Assembly: GCF_000739635.1 (NCBI RefSeq)
Contig: NZ_BATQ01000032.1
Location: 1-48,311, forward strand
Direction: 5' to 3'
Length of the DNA stretch: 48,311 nt
Source: Verrucomicrobium sp. BvORR034
GTDB lineage: Bacteria > Verrucomicrobiota > Verrucomicrobiia > Verrucomicrobiales > Verrucomicrobiaceae
Shown: piece after piece, positions 25,765 to 36,100 of the stretch
Position numbering within the stretch: the stretch's first letter is position 1
Layout: each line of letters begins with the position of its first letter
Translations under genes and position numbers: made by a program
The notes under the pieces: generated by a model
Databases searched by the model: none
Seen by the model: the letters and a program-made list of their open reading frames with translations, nothing else
What the model was told of the DNA's origin: nothing

Positions 25765-26972
25765 GGGCGCTGGGGTGTTTGTTTGCGCGTTCTTGCGGCG
25801 CACTGAGCCGACGGGAGGGGGTGATTAATTCGCTATTTTTTGGCTGGGGATGGGGGTGAGTGGGGCGGTTGGCGCTGGCCCGGAGTTGCTCAGGGGCCTG
25901 GACGCGAGGTGACCGGGGGTGCCCTATCTTATATAGGAAACAATTCAGGACGGGTGCGTTTGTGTCGGTGGCGTTACATTTGGCGGCGGAGGTTCTCCAA
26001 TTTGCATGTTAGGGATGAAAGGCATGAGGGAAGGGGGAGGGCGACTGGAGGGAGGTGGCAAGGGGGGTGGTGCACGGCGCTGTCATGTTCCAGATGCAAG
26101 AATGAGTGGATGTGGCAAAAATGGAATGAGGGTCGTCTGATCTGATGCGGACAGGGTTCCCAATCGTGAGAGAGCTGATGCTCATGTTTGAATGGATGAA
26201 AAATATACATGGGCAATTTCGCCAGATGGGCGGGGAAATCTGTGCGACAAAAAATTAAAGAGAACATCGAATAATGCATTGCAAGATGGTGAGAGGCGGA
26301 CAAGGATTTGTGCCGTTAACTCATCCGGACGAGGAAACTGAGTCACTTGTCCGAGCCTGGAAGGAATGGCGCGGTGCCCGTACGAACGGCGGCTGCGCCC
26401 ATTGAAGAAGACCATGAAGACGGACATTGTGGTTCTATGTAATTGCGTGTGCAGACGGGAGGATGCCCGGCGGGACGGCTTGCGCGGCAGGCGTGCCATG
26501 GGGTTCCCTGAAAGCACACGTTTGACCCGGGATTGCCGCGGGGTTGCCTGGATGAGAAAAGCAACTTATGGATAAACTTATTGCGCTTGACGAACTTATG
26601 AAGTGCATGTAGAGGGCCGGAGCAAGAGGCTGGCTGACCAACGGAGCGAAGTAGAAGGAATCGAAGGAGTCGAGAGCAGGAGATCGTCAGAGTCACACTT
26701 GAAGAGATGGACGACGCGTCGTCATGGAGCGCTGTGCTTCAGAGGCGCGCCGGGATGTCTGCGGATTTTTCACGCCAATCACCATGAAGTTTACAACCAA
26801 ATGCTTCACGCACAGAGGTGGCTGCCCGAGTGGGGCGGCACCGCATGCCAGTCGTCTGCATGACGGGGAGGCCGTGGGCCACCCGGGATCAGCAGGGGAG
26901 GACGGGCTGCCTTGTCCCAGCAGCAGAAGTTCTGGTGCCAGCAGGAGAAGAGGCCGGGGCAGGGTGAGAAGG

Positions 26973-29900
26973 ATGCTGCGCCCGCGGTCAACGACGTGGA
27001 TGATGCTGACGACGGCGCTGGTGACTCTGGCGAGCCTGGCCTGGGGAGACGGGGCGAGGGCGCAGGCGGTTACGGGAAAGAACCTGGCGGCGGGCCTGTA
27101 TCACACGGTGGTGGTCAGGGAGGACGGCACGGTCTGGGGCGTGGGCTCGGCAGAGGTGGGGCAGTTGGGCGTTTCCATGACGGGGAGTGCGGAGCTGCCG
27201 GTGCAGTCAGGGTCGCTCTCGAACGTCGTGTCTGTTGCAGCCGGGGCGGCGCATACTGCGGCGGTGCGGAGTGATGGCACGTTGTGGATGTACGGGCTCA
27301 ACACCTTTGGCCAGTTGGGCCTGGGCTACTCGACGGTGAGCGTGTGGAATCCCACCCAGGTGGGGGCGCTCTCCGGGGTGACGGCGGATGCGGCGGCCGG
27401 GGATCTGTACACAGTGGTGCTCAAGACGGACGGGACGGTGTGGGGTTTTGGTGAGAACGGAACGGGGAACCTGGGGGACGGCACGACCACGGGGCGGCTC
27501 TCGCCAGTGCAGGCCACGGGTCTGACGGATGTGGTGGATGTGGCGGCGGGCAGCGGGCATTCCCTGGCGCTGAAGAGCGATGGCACGGTGTGGGCCTATG
27601 GGTCGAACTATGAAGGGCAGCTTGGCGATGGCTCCAACACGACGCGGCTGACCGCGGTGCAGGTGTCGGGGCTGACGGATGTGGTGTCGATCGCGGCGGC
27701 GGGGAGCCACTCGCTGGCGCTGAAGAGCGATGGCACGGTGTGGGCCTTTGGGGCGAATGGGCAGGGGCAACTTGGCGATGGGACGACGACATCACGCAAT
27801 GCACCGGTACAGGTGACGGGCCTGACGGATGTGGTGGCGATTGCGGCCGGAGGCACGCATTCCCTGGCGCTGAAGAGCGATGGCACGGTGTGGGCTTTTG
27901 GAGCCAACAACTACGGGCAGCTGGGGGATGGCAGCCTGACGGCCAGCACGGTGCCGGTGGAGATGACGATCACGGATGTGGCGGCGATCGCGGCGGCGAG
28001 TGAACACTCGGTGATGATGAAGAACGACGGCACGCTGTGGGGGGTGGGCTACTCTGCGGGGGGCAAGCTGGGCGGGCTCTCGCCATCCCCCAGGACGCTG
28101 CCCATGCCGGTGAGCGGGGTGACGACGGTGGCGACGCTGAAGGCGGGGGGGGACAACACCGGGGTGGTGCGGGCCAACGGGGCGGTGCTGGGTTTTGGGT
28201 ATAACAATTGCGGTCAACTCGGGAACGGGGTGGTGGTGCCGTCTTCCGTGCCGGTGCAGCCCACGGGGCTGAGCGCGGTGCAGGATGTGGCGGTGGGGTA
28301 CAACCATACGGTGGTGGCCAAGACGGATGGTACGGTGTGGTCTTACGGGCTGAATTCCCTGGGGCAACTCGGGGTGACGGCGGGGGCGTCGCAGCTGACG
28401 CCGGTGCAGGTGACGGCCCTGAGCAATGCGAAGGCAGTGGCGGTGGGGTATGACCATTCCCTGGTGCTGAAGACGGATGGCACGGTGTGGGGTTTTGGCA
28501 GCAACAGCAATGGCGAGCTGGGGGATGGAACGTGGGTGTCATCCCGGGCCACGCCGCTGCAGGTGAGCGGGACGACGAACATCACGGCGGTGGCGGCTGG
28601 GCGGGACCACTCGGTGATGTTGAAGTCGGATGGCACGGTGTGGACCTTTGGCTCGAACACCTATGGCAGGCTGGGGGATGGGACGACGACGGGGCGGAAT
28701 GTGCCGGTGCAGGCGACGGGGCTGACGGGCGTGGTGGCGGTGGCGGCGGGTGGGATGCACACGGTGGTGCTGAAGTCTGATGGCACGGTGTGGACCTTCG
28801 GTGGCAACATAAGTGGGCAGCTGGGGGACGGGACCACGACCAACCGGCTGACGGCAGTGCAGATGAGCGGGCTGACGAATGTGGTGGCGATCGCTGCAGG
28901 TGAGGACCACACGGTGGCGGTGCGGAGTGATGGCACGGTCTGGACGGCGGGCAAGAATGCGACGGGCCAGCTGGGCGACGGGACGGTGGCGAACCGGACG
29001 ACGGCGGTGCAGGTGCCGGGGGTGACGCATGCGGTGGCGGTGGCGGCGGGCCGGGGGCACACGCTGGTGCTGCAGATAGATGGCACTCTCCTCTCCTGGG
29101 GTGCGGGGGAGCAGGGGCAGTTGCGTGAGTTTGGCGGGGGCGTGCCGGTGTCCCTGCCCATCAACTCACCTGCGCTGGGCTATCAGTTCGTGGAGCCTAC
29201 GGCGACCATCGTGTCGCCACCCACGGCGACGATCGTGCCCCTGGGCACGGCCCAGACGATCACGGCCACGATCTCCTCGACCGCAGCGCCTGCCAGGGTG
29301 CACTTTTACCACCAGGGGGTCCTGCTGGGGTCTGATGACACGGCGCCGTACACGGTGGAGTTCACGCCCTGGACCTTTGGGGACTTTGAAATAACGGCGG
29401 TGGGTGAGGATGAGCTGGGGGCGCTCTCCCTGCCATCGGATCCGGTGGTGATCCGGGCGCCGTATGATCACGATGGCGATGACCTGCCGGACTGGTGGGA
29501 GCATGCGCACCACGGTACGCTGGCGCATGACCAGGCGGATGATGTGGACGGGGACGGGCTGACGGAGGCGGGCGAGTACTTCTACGAAACCTCGCCGGTG
29601 GACACGGACAGCAATGATGACTCCATCACGGACGGGCAGGCCTTTGCCACGGCGCACGGGCTGGTGGCGACGAGTGTGACGGTGACGGAGCGCCATGCGA
29701 ATGCGGTGAAGCTCACGTGGCTGAGCGCGTGCACCTTTGAGACGAGCTTCAGCATTGAGAAGTCCCTGGATGGCGGCACCACCTGGGTGGCGGCGGGGAG
29801 TGCGCCGGCGAATGCGACGACCTACCTGGTGTCTGGCCTGCCGGAGAAGACGGCGCACCTGTTCCGCGTGGCGACGGTGAGCCTCTATGGCACGGGCCGG

Positions 29901-32546
29901 AGCGGCACGGTGGCGGCCAGCACGAAGCCCGCCAAGCCGGCCGCGCCTGCGCAGTTGACGCTGGTATCGGCCAATCCGGTGGAGGCGACGCTGTCCTGGC
30001 TGGACCAGGCGGGCAATGAAACGAGCTATGTGGTGGAGGGCAAGGAGGTGGGCGCGCCCGCCTTCCTGACCGGGGCCACCACGGGGAGCAATGCCACCAC
30101 GGCCACGGTGGAGGATCTGGTGGGGGCCAGTGCCTACGTCTTCCGGGTTCGGGCTGTGAACACTGACGGGGTGGACACGGAGTACTCCGACTATTCCAGC
30201 GAGCTGACGCTGCCGAAGGTCCCCGCCGCCCCCACCTCCCTGGTGGTGGCTGCGACGCTGCCCTACCAGGCAACACTGGGCTGGGCCCTGCCGGTGGATG
30301 CGACCCGCACGGCGGTGCGGGTGCGGGGCTATGATGCGACCGGGGCGAACCAGCGTTTCCAGATCGATCTGGCCCCTGCGGCCCTGCAGTATGTGGACAC
30401 GGGCCTGGTGCCCGCCACCACGTACCAGTACAAGGTGGCGACGGTGAACGAGCGGGGTGAGACGCAGACGGCCTTTGTGGGGGCGACCACGCAGGGGCTG
30501 CTGCCGGCGACGCCCACGGGCGTGACGGCGACGGCGCTGGCCGCACGCGCCATGCTGGTGAACTGGACGGACAACGCCAACAATGAGGTGAGCTACATCG
30601 TGGAGCGGTCCACGACCTCCGGCTTTGCCGTGGTGGTGGCGAGCCCGCTGCTGCCGGCCAACACCACGAGCTATGAGGACCGCGTGGGTCTGCAGGGGGC
30701 GACCACGTACTACTACCGGGTTAAGGCTGTCAACGAGTCCGGCAGCTCCGCCTACTCGTCCACTGCCACGGGTGTGACCTCGAACTACCCCACGGCCAAC
30801 CATGCGCCGGATGCGCTGGGCGTGGTGCCGGATGAGCTGGCGCTCTACAGCACGAGTGCGCCGAGTTATGCGGTCTTCACCACCATCGGCACGGGGCAGT
30901 TCACGGAGGCGTTCCAGGATGGGGAATTCGTCGCCACCTCAGTGGGCACGGTCTTTCTCTGGCGCACCACGCCGGCCTCGCCCACGGGGGCGGCTCCGCT
31001 GAACCAGGTGGAGGTGTATCTCTACAATGGCAGCAGCTGGGTGTACCAGGGGGCGCTGACGCCTCCGGTCGGGGCGGGCACGACCTCAGGGTTCGGCACG
31101 AGCATTGTGGCTTCAGGAAACAAGGCCTTCATCGGCGCGCCGGGGGCGGTGAACGGGGGCAGCGGGGCCACGGGCCTGGTCTATGTGCTGGATTTCAACG
31201 GGCTGAGCATCACCTCCAGCGTCATCGCGGCTCCGGGTGGCGGGGCGGTGGGGGACCAGTTCGGCGCGTCGTTGTCGGTGGATGGCACCCGCCTGATCGT
31301 GGGCTCCCCGGGCAAGGACAAGCCCAACGGCGGCGGCTCGATCACGGATGCGGGCGCGGCGCACCTGTACAACTGGAACGGCAGTGCGTGGGCGCTGCAC
31401 CGCACGGAGTACAGCCTGGGCGCGCAGACCGGGGGCAAGTATGGCTTCTCTGTCTCCCTCCGCGGGCGGAACTATGTGGTGGGTGCGCCGTATGAGGACG
31501 GGCTCTTCCAGGTGGGCAGCACGCTCTATGCGCTGGGGGACACGGGCTCGGTCTATCTGAGCCGGTGGAATGAGCCGGGACAGATCCTGGGCTTCCAGAA
31601 CCTGTTTGCCCTCTATCCCGCGGTGCAGGCGAAGATCGCCGGCCTGGGCAGCTCGCTCTTTGGTTACTCGGTCTCCATCGACAGCGCGATGCGCATCGCG
31701 GTGGGGCGGCCGGCCTCGACCTGGACGGCGGGGGACAACATGAGTGCGTGGGACCGGGGCAATGTGATGCTGCTGCAGTGGAACGGGGAGCTGGACCAGG
31801 ACTACATCTTTGCGATCGACACCATCACGGACGGTGCGCTCGCGGCGGGGGCCCGCTTTGGCGAGTATGTGGAGGAGGCGCAGGGCTATGAGCTGGCGGT
31901 CCGCACGGGTCTGCGTAATGCCACAAACCTGCCCGGGCACTACTACTCCTACCTGGGCATCACGGCGCGGCCGGGCCAGGTGATCGGCGGGGTGCCGGTG
32001 TCCCGCCGTGTGGGGGACATGGTGGGGCTGGATGAGGACTATGATCCGCTGACGTTCTCCATCCCGGGCACGAGCAACCCTCTGGCCACGCATTTTGAGA
32101 TCGGCACCGGCGGGGTGCTGAAGGCGAAGAACACGCTCTCTGGCGTGACCAACGGGCTCTATGTGCTGGCGCTGGCGGTGAGCGATGACCGGGGCGGCTC
32201 TGTGGCGCGGGGCCTGGTGGTGGATGTGACGGGGGCCACGGCCTCCAATGACGCGGACCAGGACGGCATCGATGACACGTGGGAGCTGGCCCATGGGCTG
32301 AACCCTGCGGACGGGCTGGATTCGCTCTCTGACCTGGATGGGGACGGCTACACGGCGCTGGAGGAGTACCAGCGGGGCCTCTCCGGCCAGAGCTACGCGA
32401 TCAACCCGGGATCCTGGGATCTGGATCCGAACGGCGACATCGACGGCGACTCGATCGCCAACAAGCTGGACGGCAATCCGCATGATCCCAGCGTGGGCCA
32501 GATGAACGTGCAGATCACCTCCCCTGGCAGCGGAGCGACGCTCTGA
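26973..32546 (+). CDS. Giant secreted protein: RCC1 repeats, FN3, FG-GAP and calcium-binding modules
   Basis: From ATG 26973 the protein has 1,857 residues, with a signal peptide (Arg-rich start, hydrophobic core MLTTALVTLASLAWG, cleavage near ARAQA). Then follow 14 RCC1-type repeats of about 51 residues marked by SDGTVWAFG-like turns, enough for two seven-bladed propellers. Next come an Ig-like segment, DxDGD calcium-type motifs (YDHDGDDLPDWWE), four fibronectin type III domains, FG-GAP repeats (FGASLSVDGTRLIVGSPG type), a cadherin-like segment, and a second calcium motif (DADQDGIDDTWE). It ends abruptly after ITSPGSGATL, a motif that normally opens another Ig-like domain. It is probably a cell-surface adhesin or matrix protein. 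The frame is open upstream to 26724, but that extension has no signal-peptide logic. A lipoprotein and an RHS gene follow on the same strand. Confidence 0.88.
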   Translation: MLRPRSTTWMMLTTALVTLASLAWGDGARAQAVTGKNLAAGLYHTVVVREDGTVWGVGSAEVGQLGVSMTGSAELPVQSGSLSNVVSVAAGAAHTAAVRSDGTLWMYGLNTFGQLGLGYSTVSVWNPTQVGALSGVTADAAAGDLYTVVLKTDGTVWGFGENGTGNLGDGTTTGRLSPVQATGLTDVVDVAAGSGHSLALKSDGTVWAYGSNYEGQLGDGSNTTRLTAVQVSGLTDVVSIAAAGSHSLALKSDGTVWAFGANGQGQLGDGTTTSRNAPVQVTGLTDVVAIAAGGTHSLALKSDGTVWAFGANNYGQLGDGSLTASTVPVEMTITDVAAIAAASEHSVMMKNDGTLWGVGYSAGGKLGGLSPSPRTLPMPVSGVTTVATLKAGGDNTGVVRANGAVLGFGYNNCGQLGNGVVVPSSVPVQPTGLSAVQDVAVGYNHTVVAKTDGTVWSYGLNSLGQLGVTAGASQLTPVQVTALSNAKAVAVGYDHSLVLKTDGTVWGFGSNSNGELGDGTWVSSRATPLQVSGTTNITAVAAGRDHSVMLKSDGTVWTFGSNTYGRLGDGTTTGRNVPVQATGLTGVVAVAAGGMHTVVLKSDGTVWTFGGNISGQLGDGTTTNRLTAVQMSGLTNVVAIAAGEDHTVAVRSDGTVWTAGKNATGQLGDGTVANRTTAVQVPGVTHAVAVAAGRGHTLVLQIDGTLLSWGAGEQGQLREFGGGVPVSLPINSPALGYQFVEPTATIVSPPTATIVPLGTAQTITATISSTAAPARVHFYHQGVLLGSDDTAPYTVEFTPWTFGDFEITAVGEDELGALSLPSDPVVIRAPYDHDGDDLPDWWEHAHHGTLAHDQADDVDGDGLTEAGEYFYETSPVDTDSNDDSITDGQAFATAHGLVATSVTVTERHANAVKLTWLSACTFETSFSIEKSLDGGTTWVAAGSAPANATTYLVSGLPEKTAHLFRVATVSLYGTGRSGTVAASTKPAKPAAPAQLTLVSANPVEATLSWLDQAGNETSYVVEGKEVGAPAFLTGATTGSNATTATVEDLVGASAYVFRVRAVNTDGVDTEYSDYSSELTLPKVPAAPTSLVVAATLPYQATLGWALPVDATRTAVRVRGYDATGANQRFQIDLAPAALQYVDTGLVPATTYQYKVATVNERGETQTAFVGATTQGLLPATPTGVTATALAARAMLVNWTDNANNEVSYIVERSTTSGFAVVVASPLLPANTTSYEDRVGLQGATTYYYRVKAVNESGSSAYSSTATGVTSNYPTANHAPDALGVVPDELALYSTSAPSYAVFTTIGTGQFTEAFQDGEFVATSVGTVFLWRTTPASPTGAAPLNQVEVYLYNGSSWVYQGALTPPVGAGTTSGFGTSIVASGNKAFIGAPGAVNGGSGATGLVYVLDFNGLSITSSVIAAPGGGAVGDQFGASLSVDGTRLIVGSPGKDKPNGGGSITDAGAAHLYNWNGSAWALHRTEYSLGAQTGGKYGFSVSLRGRNYVVGAPYEDGLFQVGSTLYALGDTGSVYLSRWNEPGQILGFQNLFALYPAVQAKIAGLGSSLFGYSVSIDSAMRIAVGRPASTWTAGDNMSAWDRGNVMLLQWNGELDQDYIFAIDTITDGALAAGARFGEYVEEAQGYELAVRTGLRNATNLPGHYYSYLGITARPGQVIGGVPVSRRVGDMVGLDEDYDPLTFSIPGTSNPLATHFEIGTGGVLKAKNTLSGVTNGLYVLALAVSDDRGGSVARGLVVDVTGATASNDADQDGIDDTWELAHGLNPADGLDSLSDLDGDGYTALEEYQRGLSGQSYAINPGSWDLDPNGDIDGDSIANKLDGNPHDPSVGQMNVQITSPGSGATL
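27070..29130 (+). repeat. RCC1-coding tandem repeats with near-identical DNA units
   Basis: The 14 RCC1 repeats are spaced about 153 bases apart. Stretches such as CTGAAGAGCGATGGCACGGT recur nearly unchanged around 27568, 27719 and 27868. This points to recent duplication or gene conversion between blades. Confidence 0.75.
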
Positions 32547-32609
32547 CCGCCGCCTCCTTCACGAACCTCGTTCTTTCTTTCCTGAAACTCTCCCAACCGG
32601 ACCTCCTCC

Positions 32610-33119
32610 ATGAAACTGTTGTTCACAACTAGAACTCCCGGCGCGCTCCTCACCCTCAGCCTCCTCTGCGCCGCGGTCTGGGGGCTGGGCTCCTGCTCCA
32701 AGGAGGGGGCACCTCCGCCAGCTGCGAGCCAGGTGTCTGCGCCGGCACCGGTGAAGAAGAAGGTGTCCGCCGACGGGATCGAGATCATCGAGCACCCCGC
32801 CCTGCCGGAGACCAAGGATCTGCGCCCGCTGGCGGTGGCACCGGAGCCCCCGGCCAATCCAGCAGCGGCAGCGGCAGCGATGCCAGCGCAGCCGCTGACG
32901 GTGTCGGGTGAGGGCGGGCTGACGCTCTCCAAAGCACCGGGGGAAAACGGCAGCCTCCTGACGGTGGAGTCTGCGACGGAGCAGAAGCTGCAGAAGCAGC
33001 CGCCCGCGGAGGGGCCCCAGACGGCGCCGCTGCGGCTGGAGGCCCGGCACCAGGCCATGGCGGAGATGCTGCGCGTGCGCAAGGCCGCAGAAACCCCCGC
33101 CCCCGTCCCGGCCCGGTAA
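32610..33119 (+). CDS. Proline/alanine-rich lipoprotein
   Basis: The protein has 169 residues. The signal peptide ends in a lipobox LGSC (Cys about residue 29), followed by SKEG and a low-complexity Pro/Ala-rich chain with no recognised domain. It lies 63 bases after the RCC1 protein gene and 62 bases before the RHS gene on the same strand, so the three may be co-transcribed. A role in anchoring or exporting the large neighbours is possible but not shown. Confidence 0.82.
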   Translation: MKLLFTTRTPGALLTLSLLCAAVWGLGSCSKEGAPPPAASQVSAPAPVKKKVSADGIEIIEHPALPETKDLRPLAVAPEPPANPAAAAAAMPAQPLTVSGEGGLTLSKAPGENGSLLTVESATEQKLQKQPPAEGPQTAPLRLEARHQAMAEMLRVRKAAETPAPVPAR

Positions 33120-33181
33120 GACGAGGCTGACCCACCCTTTCACTCAGGTTTCATAGAACCCTTCTTCACCCCTCTGCTGCA

Positions 33182-36100
33182 ATGATGACGAAGAGCACTC
33201 CCCGGGTCTTTTTGTGCCTGGCCACGGCCTTGATGGCCGTGAGCTCATGGTTGACTCCGGCCTCCGCCCAGGCCCCGTCCGGCCCCCAGCCGCGCACGGG
33301 CAGGTTTTCCTACGGGGCGGGGGATGACCCCACGTACCAGGCCTTTGTCATTCCGCTGGATTTCCAGAAGGGGGTGCAGCTCTCCCCCACGGGCATTGCG
33401 CCGTGGGCCTCCGGCCTGGACTACAATGCCTACCCCTGGTTCTTCAAGATCACGGGGCAGTCCAGCTTCCTCATCCAGAACAACAGCGGCACGGTGACGT
33501 ATCCGCTGGAGGTGCAGAACCCGATCGCGGGCTTTGGCAGTGAGTCGGGCGGGACGCCGCTGTACATCGGCCAGAGCAGCCGCTTTGCCCTGCACACGGG
33601 CGGCCAGTCTGCGGCGACGGATGTGCCGGATGAGATGAGCATCCGCGTGTACCGGAGGTCGGACTTTGCCCAGCAGGGGAACGTGGTGCCGGTGCAGGTG
33701 CAGGCGCTGGACATCCCGCACTGGAAGAGCGCCTCCGCCACGAACTCGGCGGCGGAGTGGAAGCAGTTTGGGGACAACGGATTTCAGAAGACCTTTGTGA
33801 CGACGGTGAGCGGGGTGCAGGTTCTTGAAACTACGGTGCAGCTGGCGCTGGAGGCGGGTCCGGACGGCATGTTTGGCGCGGGCTACTCCGCCCCCTTCAT
33901 CATCACGCACCGGGCGCTGCCGGGTGCGGAGAACTATTACTTCTCTGTGGCGGCGGTGGGGAACACGATGGTGGGCAGCAACGCCCACTGGATGGCGGTG
34001 AGTGATCCGGCCCAGCCGGGCACGAGCGGGACGTTCGTGGTGGGTTATGCCTTGAACTTCGAGTCCGCCCCGCCCTGGGGCACCACGCTGGTGAAGACGC
34101 CCCACTTCCAGGGGGAGCCCGCGCCGCCCACGTACCACGGGAAGACGGCGGAGGAGATCCAGGCGCTGACGCCGCGGTTCGAGCACCAGTTCGCGGCACC
34201 GGCGGGCAGCACGTACACGCAGCTCAACCAGGCACCGGAACTGCAGGGCCACACGATCCTGGACCGCTTTGTCTCTGAGATGGGGAGCAACCCGATGGCG
34301 CTGGTGAACTATGTGCACAATGAGATCGGCCTGACGGATGCGCTGGGCTACAATGAGAACGGGGACATCGATGAGGCGGCGGTGAATGCGGGCGGGATCA
34401 ACCGCAGCGCGCTGGCCACCTTCCAGGAGGGGCAGGGCTCGCCCGATGAGCAGTGTGCACTGCTGGTGTATCTGCTGCGCAAGGCCGGGGTGCATGCGTC
34501 TTATGTGCGCTCCTCGCCCAATGCGGTGAAGATGCTGGACCAGCGCCTGAGCAACCTGCTGCGCATGCGGCTGAAGGGGCTGCAGACGCCGGATGGGACG
34601 CAGCCGGTGCCGCAGCTCATCGGGGTGAACTACCCGTGGGTGGCGGCCTATGTGAATGTGGACGGGGTGAACAAGTGGGTGCACCTCTTCCCCTGGCTGA
34701 AGGACACGGAGGTGGTGGAAGGCCTGGCCGTGGAAGGCTATCTGCCGAGCGGGACGAAGAGCATCCGTGAATGGGTGCGCAAGTACCTGAAGGCGGAGGC
34801 CAATGATGCGCTCTGGACGCTGGATGCGGAGGACCGCACGCCGGGGAACATCTTTCTGAAGGATCTGGACAAGTCCCTGCAGCAGAACTGGCCGGGGCTG
34901 GCGAAGGACAGCCTGGGGGTGCGCTTCCGCAATCGGAAGTTCAACCGCGTGCAGTGGAAGGAGTTCCCGCAGCCGACGCAGTTCAACACGACGACGGGGA
35001 CGTACACGCAGAGCGACCGGGTGAGTGCGAATGGTTCGAGGTTTGACACGGTGGACATTGAGATCGCAAGCGTGCAGTTCCCCACGAACAAGGCGGTCAT
35101 CAACGGGGTGCGGATCATGGACATGCACAACCGCCGGGCGGTGGTGAGCATTGCTCCACGGGCCGAGGCCGGGCACTACGACATGACTTTCACCATGCAG
35201 CCGTTTGACCTGGAGAATCCGGACTCCGGCACGGGCAACTACACGTACGGGACGGATGCGTACCTGCGCAAGAAGCAGGTGACGACGCAGCATGTCAGCA
35301 CGGTGGATGACCAGTTCAGCTTCAAGGTCACCTACCACCGCCAGCGCAACTACGGTGGACCGGTGGGTGTGGCGGATCAAAATCTGCTGGGTGGCTGGAG
35401 CCACTTCGCGGGCATCACGAACTTGGACTTTGGCCCCAACCAGGCGGCTCAAGCTGGCAGCGCGACGACTTCTTATTTCAATCTGGGCGATCTGAATGCC
35501 TTCTGTCTGAACACGGGCAGGGTGACGGACCGGATGCTGAAGGTTCACCTGGAGCCGTTCTGGAAGCATGAGCAGGAAAGGGCTGCGAACTCCAGCATCA
35601 ATCCGGACTATGACCTGATCCAGGGCACCATGGCCTATCTGATGGGTATGTCCTACTATCAACGTGTGTCCCGCTCGTTTGAAACGCTGAAGGACACGTT
35701 CAAGGTGCATGCGGTGTCGATGCGCGCCCACGGGTTTGCCCAGCTGGGGGCGGAGCTGAATGGAACACGTGACCCGATCATGGTGACGGTGCCCAACCAG
35801 GCGGCCAAGCGGCCCAATCTGGTGTACCCGGTCGTGGACATGAACTTCAGCCGCACGGCCTGGGCCGGCTACGGGGACCTGCGACCAGATGCGGGTGGCC
35901 AGGGCATGATCACGGGGGCGGACTTCATGACGAACCTGTTCATCGCAGAGATCTCTGCCCTGGAGCACCACACCATCAAGCAATACATCAAGGTGGAGGA
36001 CAGTGATGCTGTCTCCACGGTGGATCTGATCCATCGGGTGCAGCAGGATGGGAACGTGAACACCAACGTCGTCGAGCTTACAGTAGACAACTACGTGACG

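Larger units (their letters stand above)
25644..26972. other. Long non-coding stretch with short repeats
   Basis: This stretch is about 1.3 kb without a convincing gene. The open frames on both strands have the biased, low-complexity composition of shadows and no recognisable motif. It contains a CACAGAG-type dispersed element and a (GTGGTGGA)4 array near its left end. The frame of the next gene is open back to 26724, so translation could start inside this stretch. Confidence 0.55.

Noticed and set aside
26724-26972. N-terminal extension of the RCC1 protein
   Set aside because: It would bury the signal peptide under about 80 Arg/Gly/Ser-rich residues; the start at 26973 places the signal peptide correctly.
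27070-29130. CRISPR array from regularly spaced repeats
   Set aside because: The period is 153 bases, the repeats are coding and in frame, and they are RCC1 blades.
29166-30803. Minus-strand 545-codon open frame
   Set aside because: Arg/His/Gly-rich shadow of the FN3 region of the RCC1 protein.
33245-36034. Minus-strand 929-codon open frame
   Set aside because: Very long but Arg/His/Val-biased shadow of the RHS gene in G+C-rich DNA; no motif.
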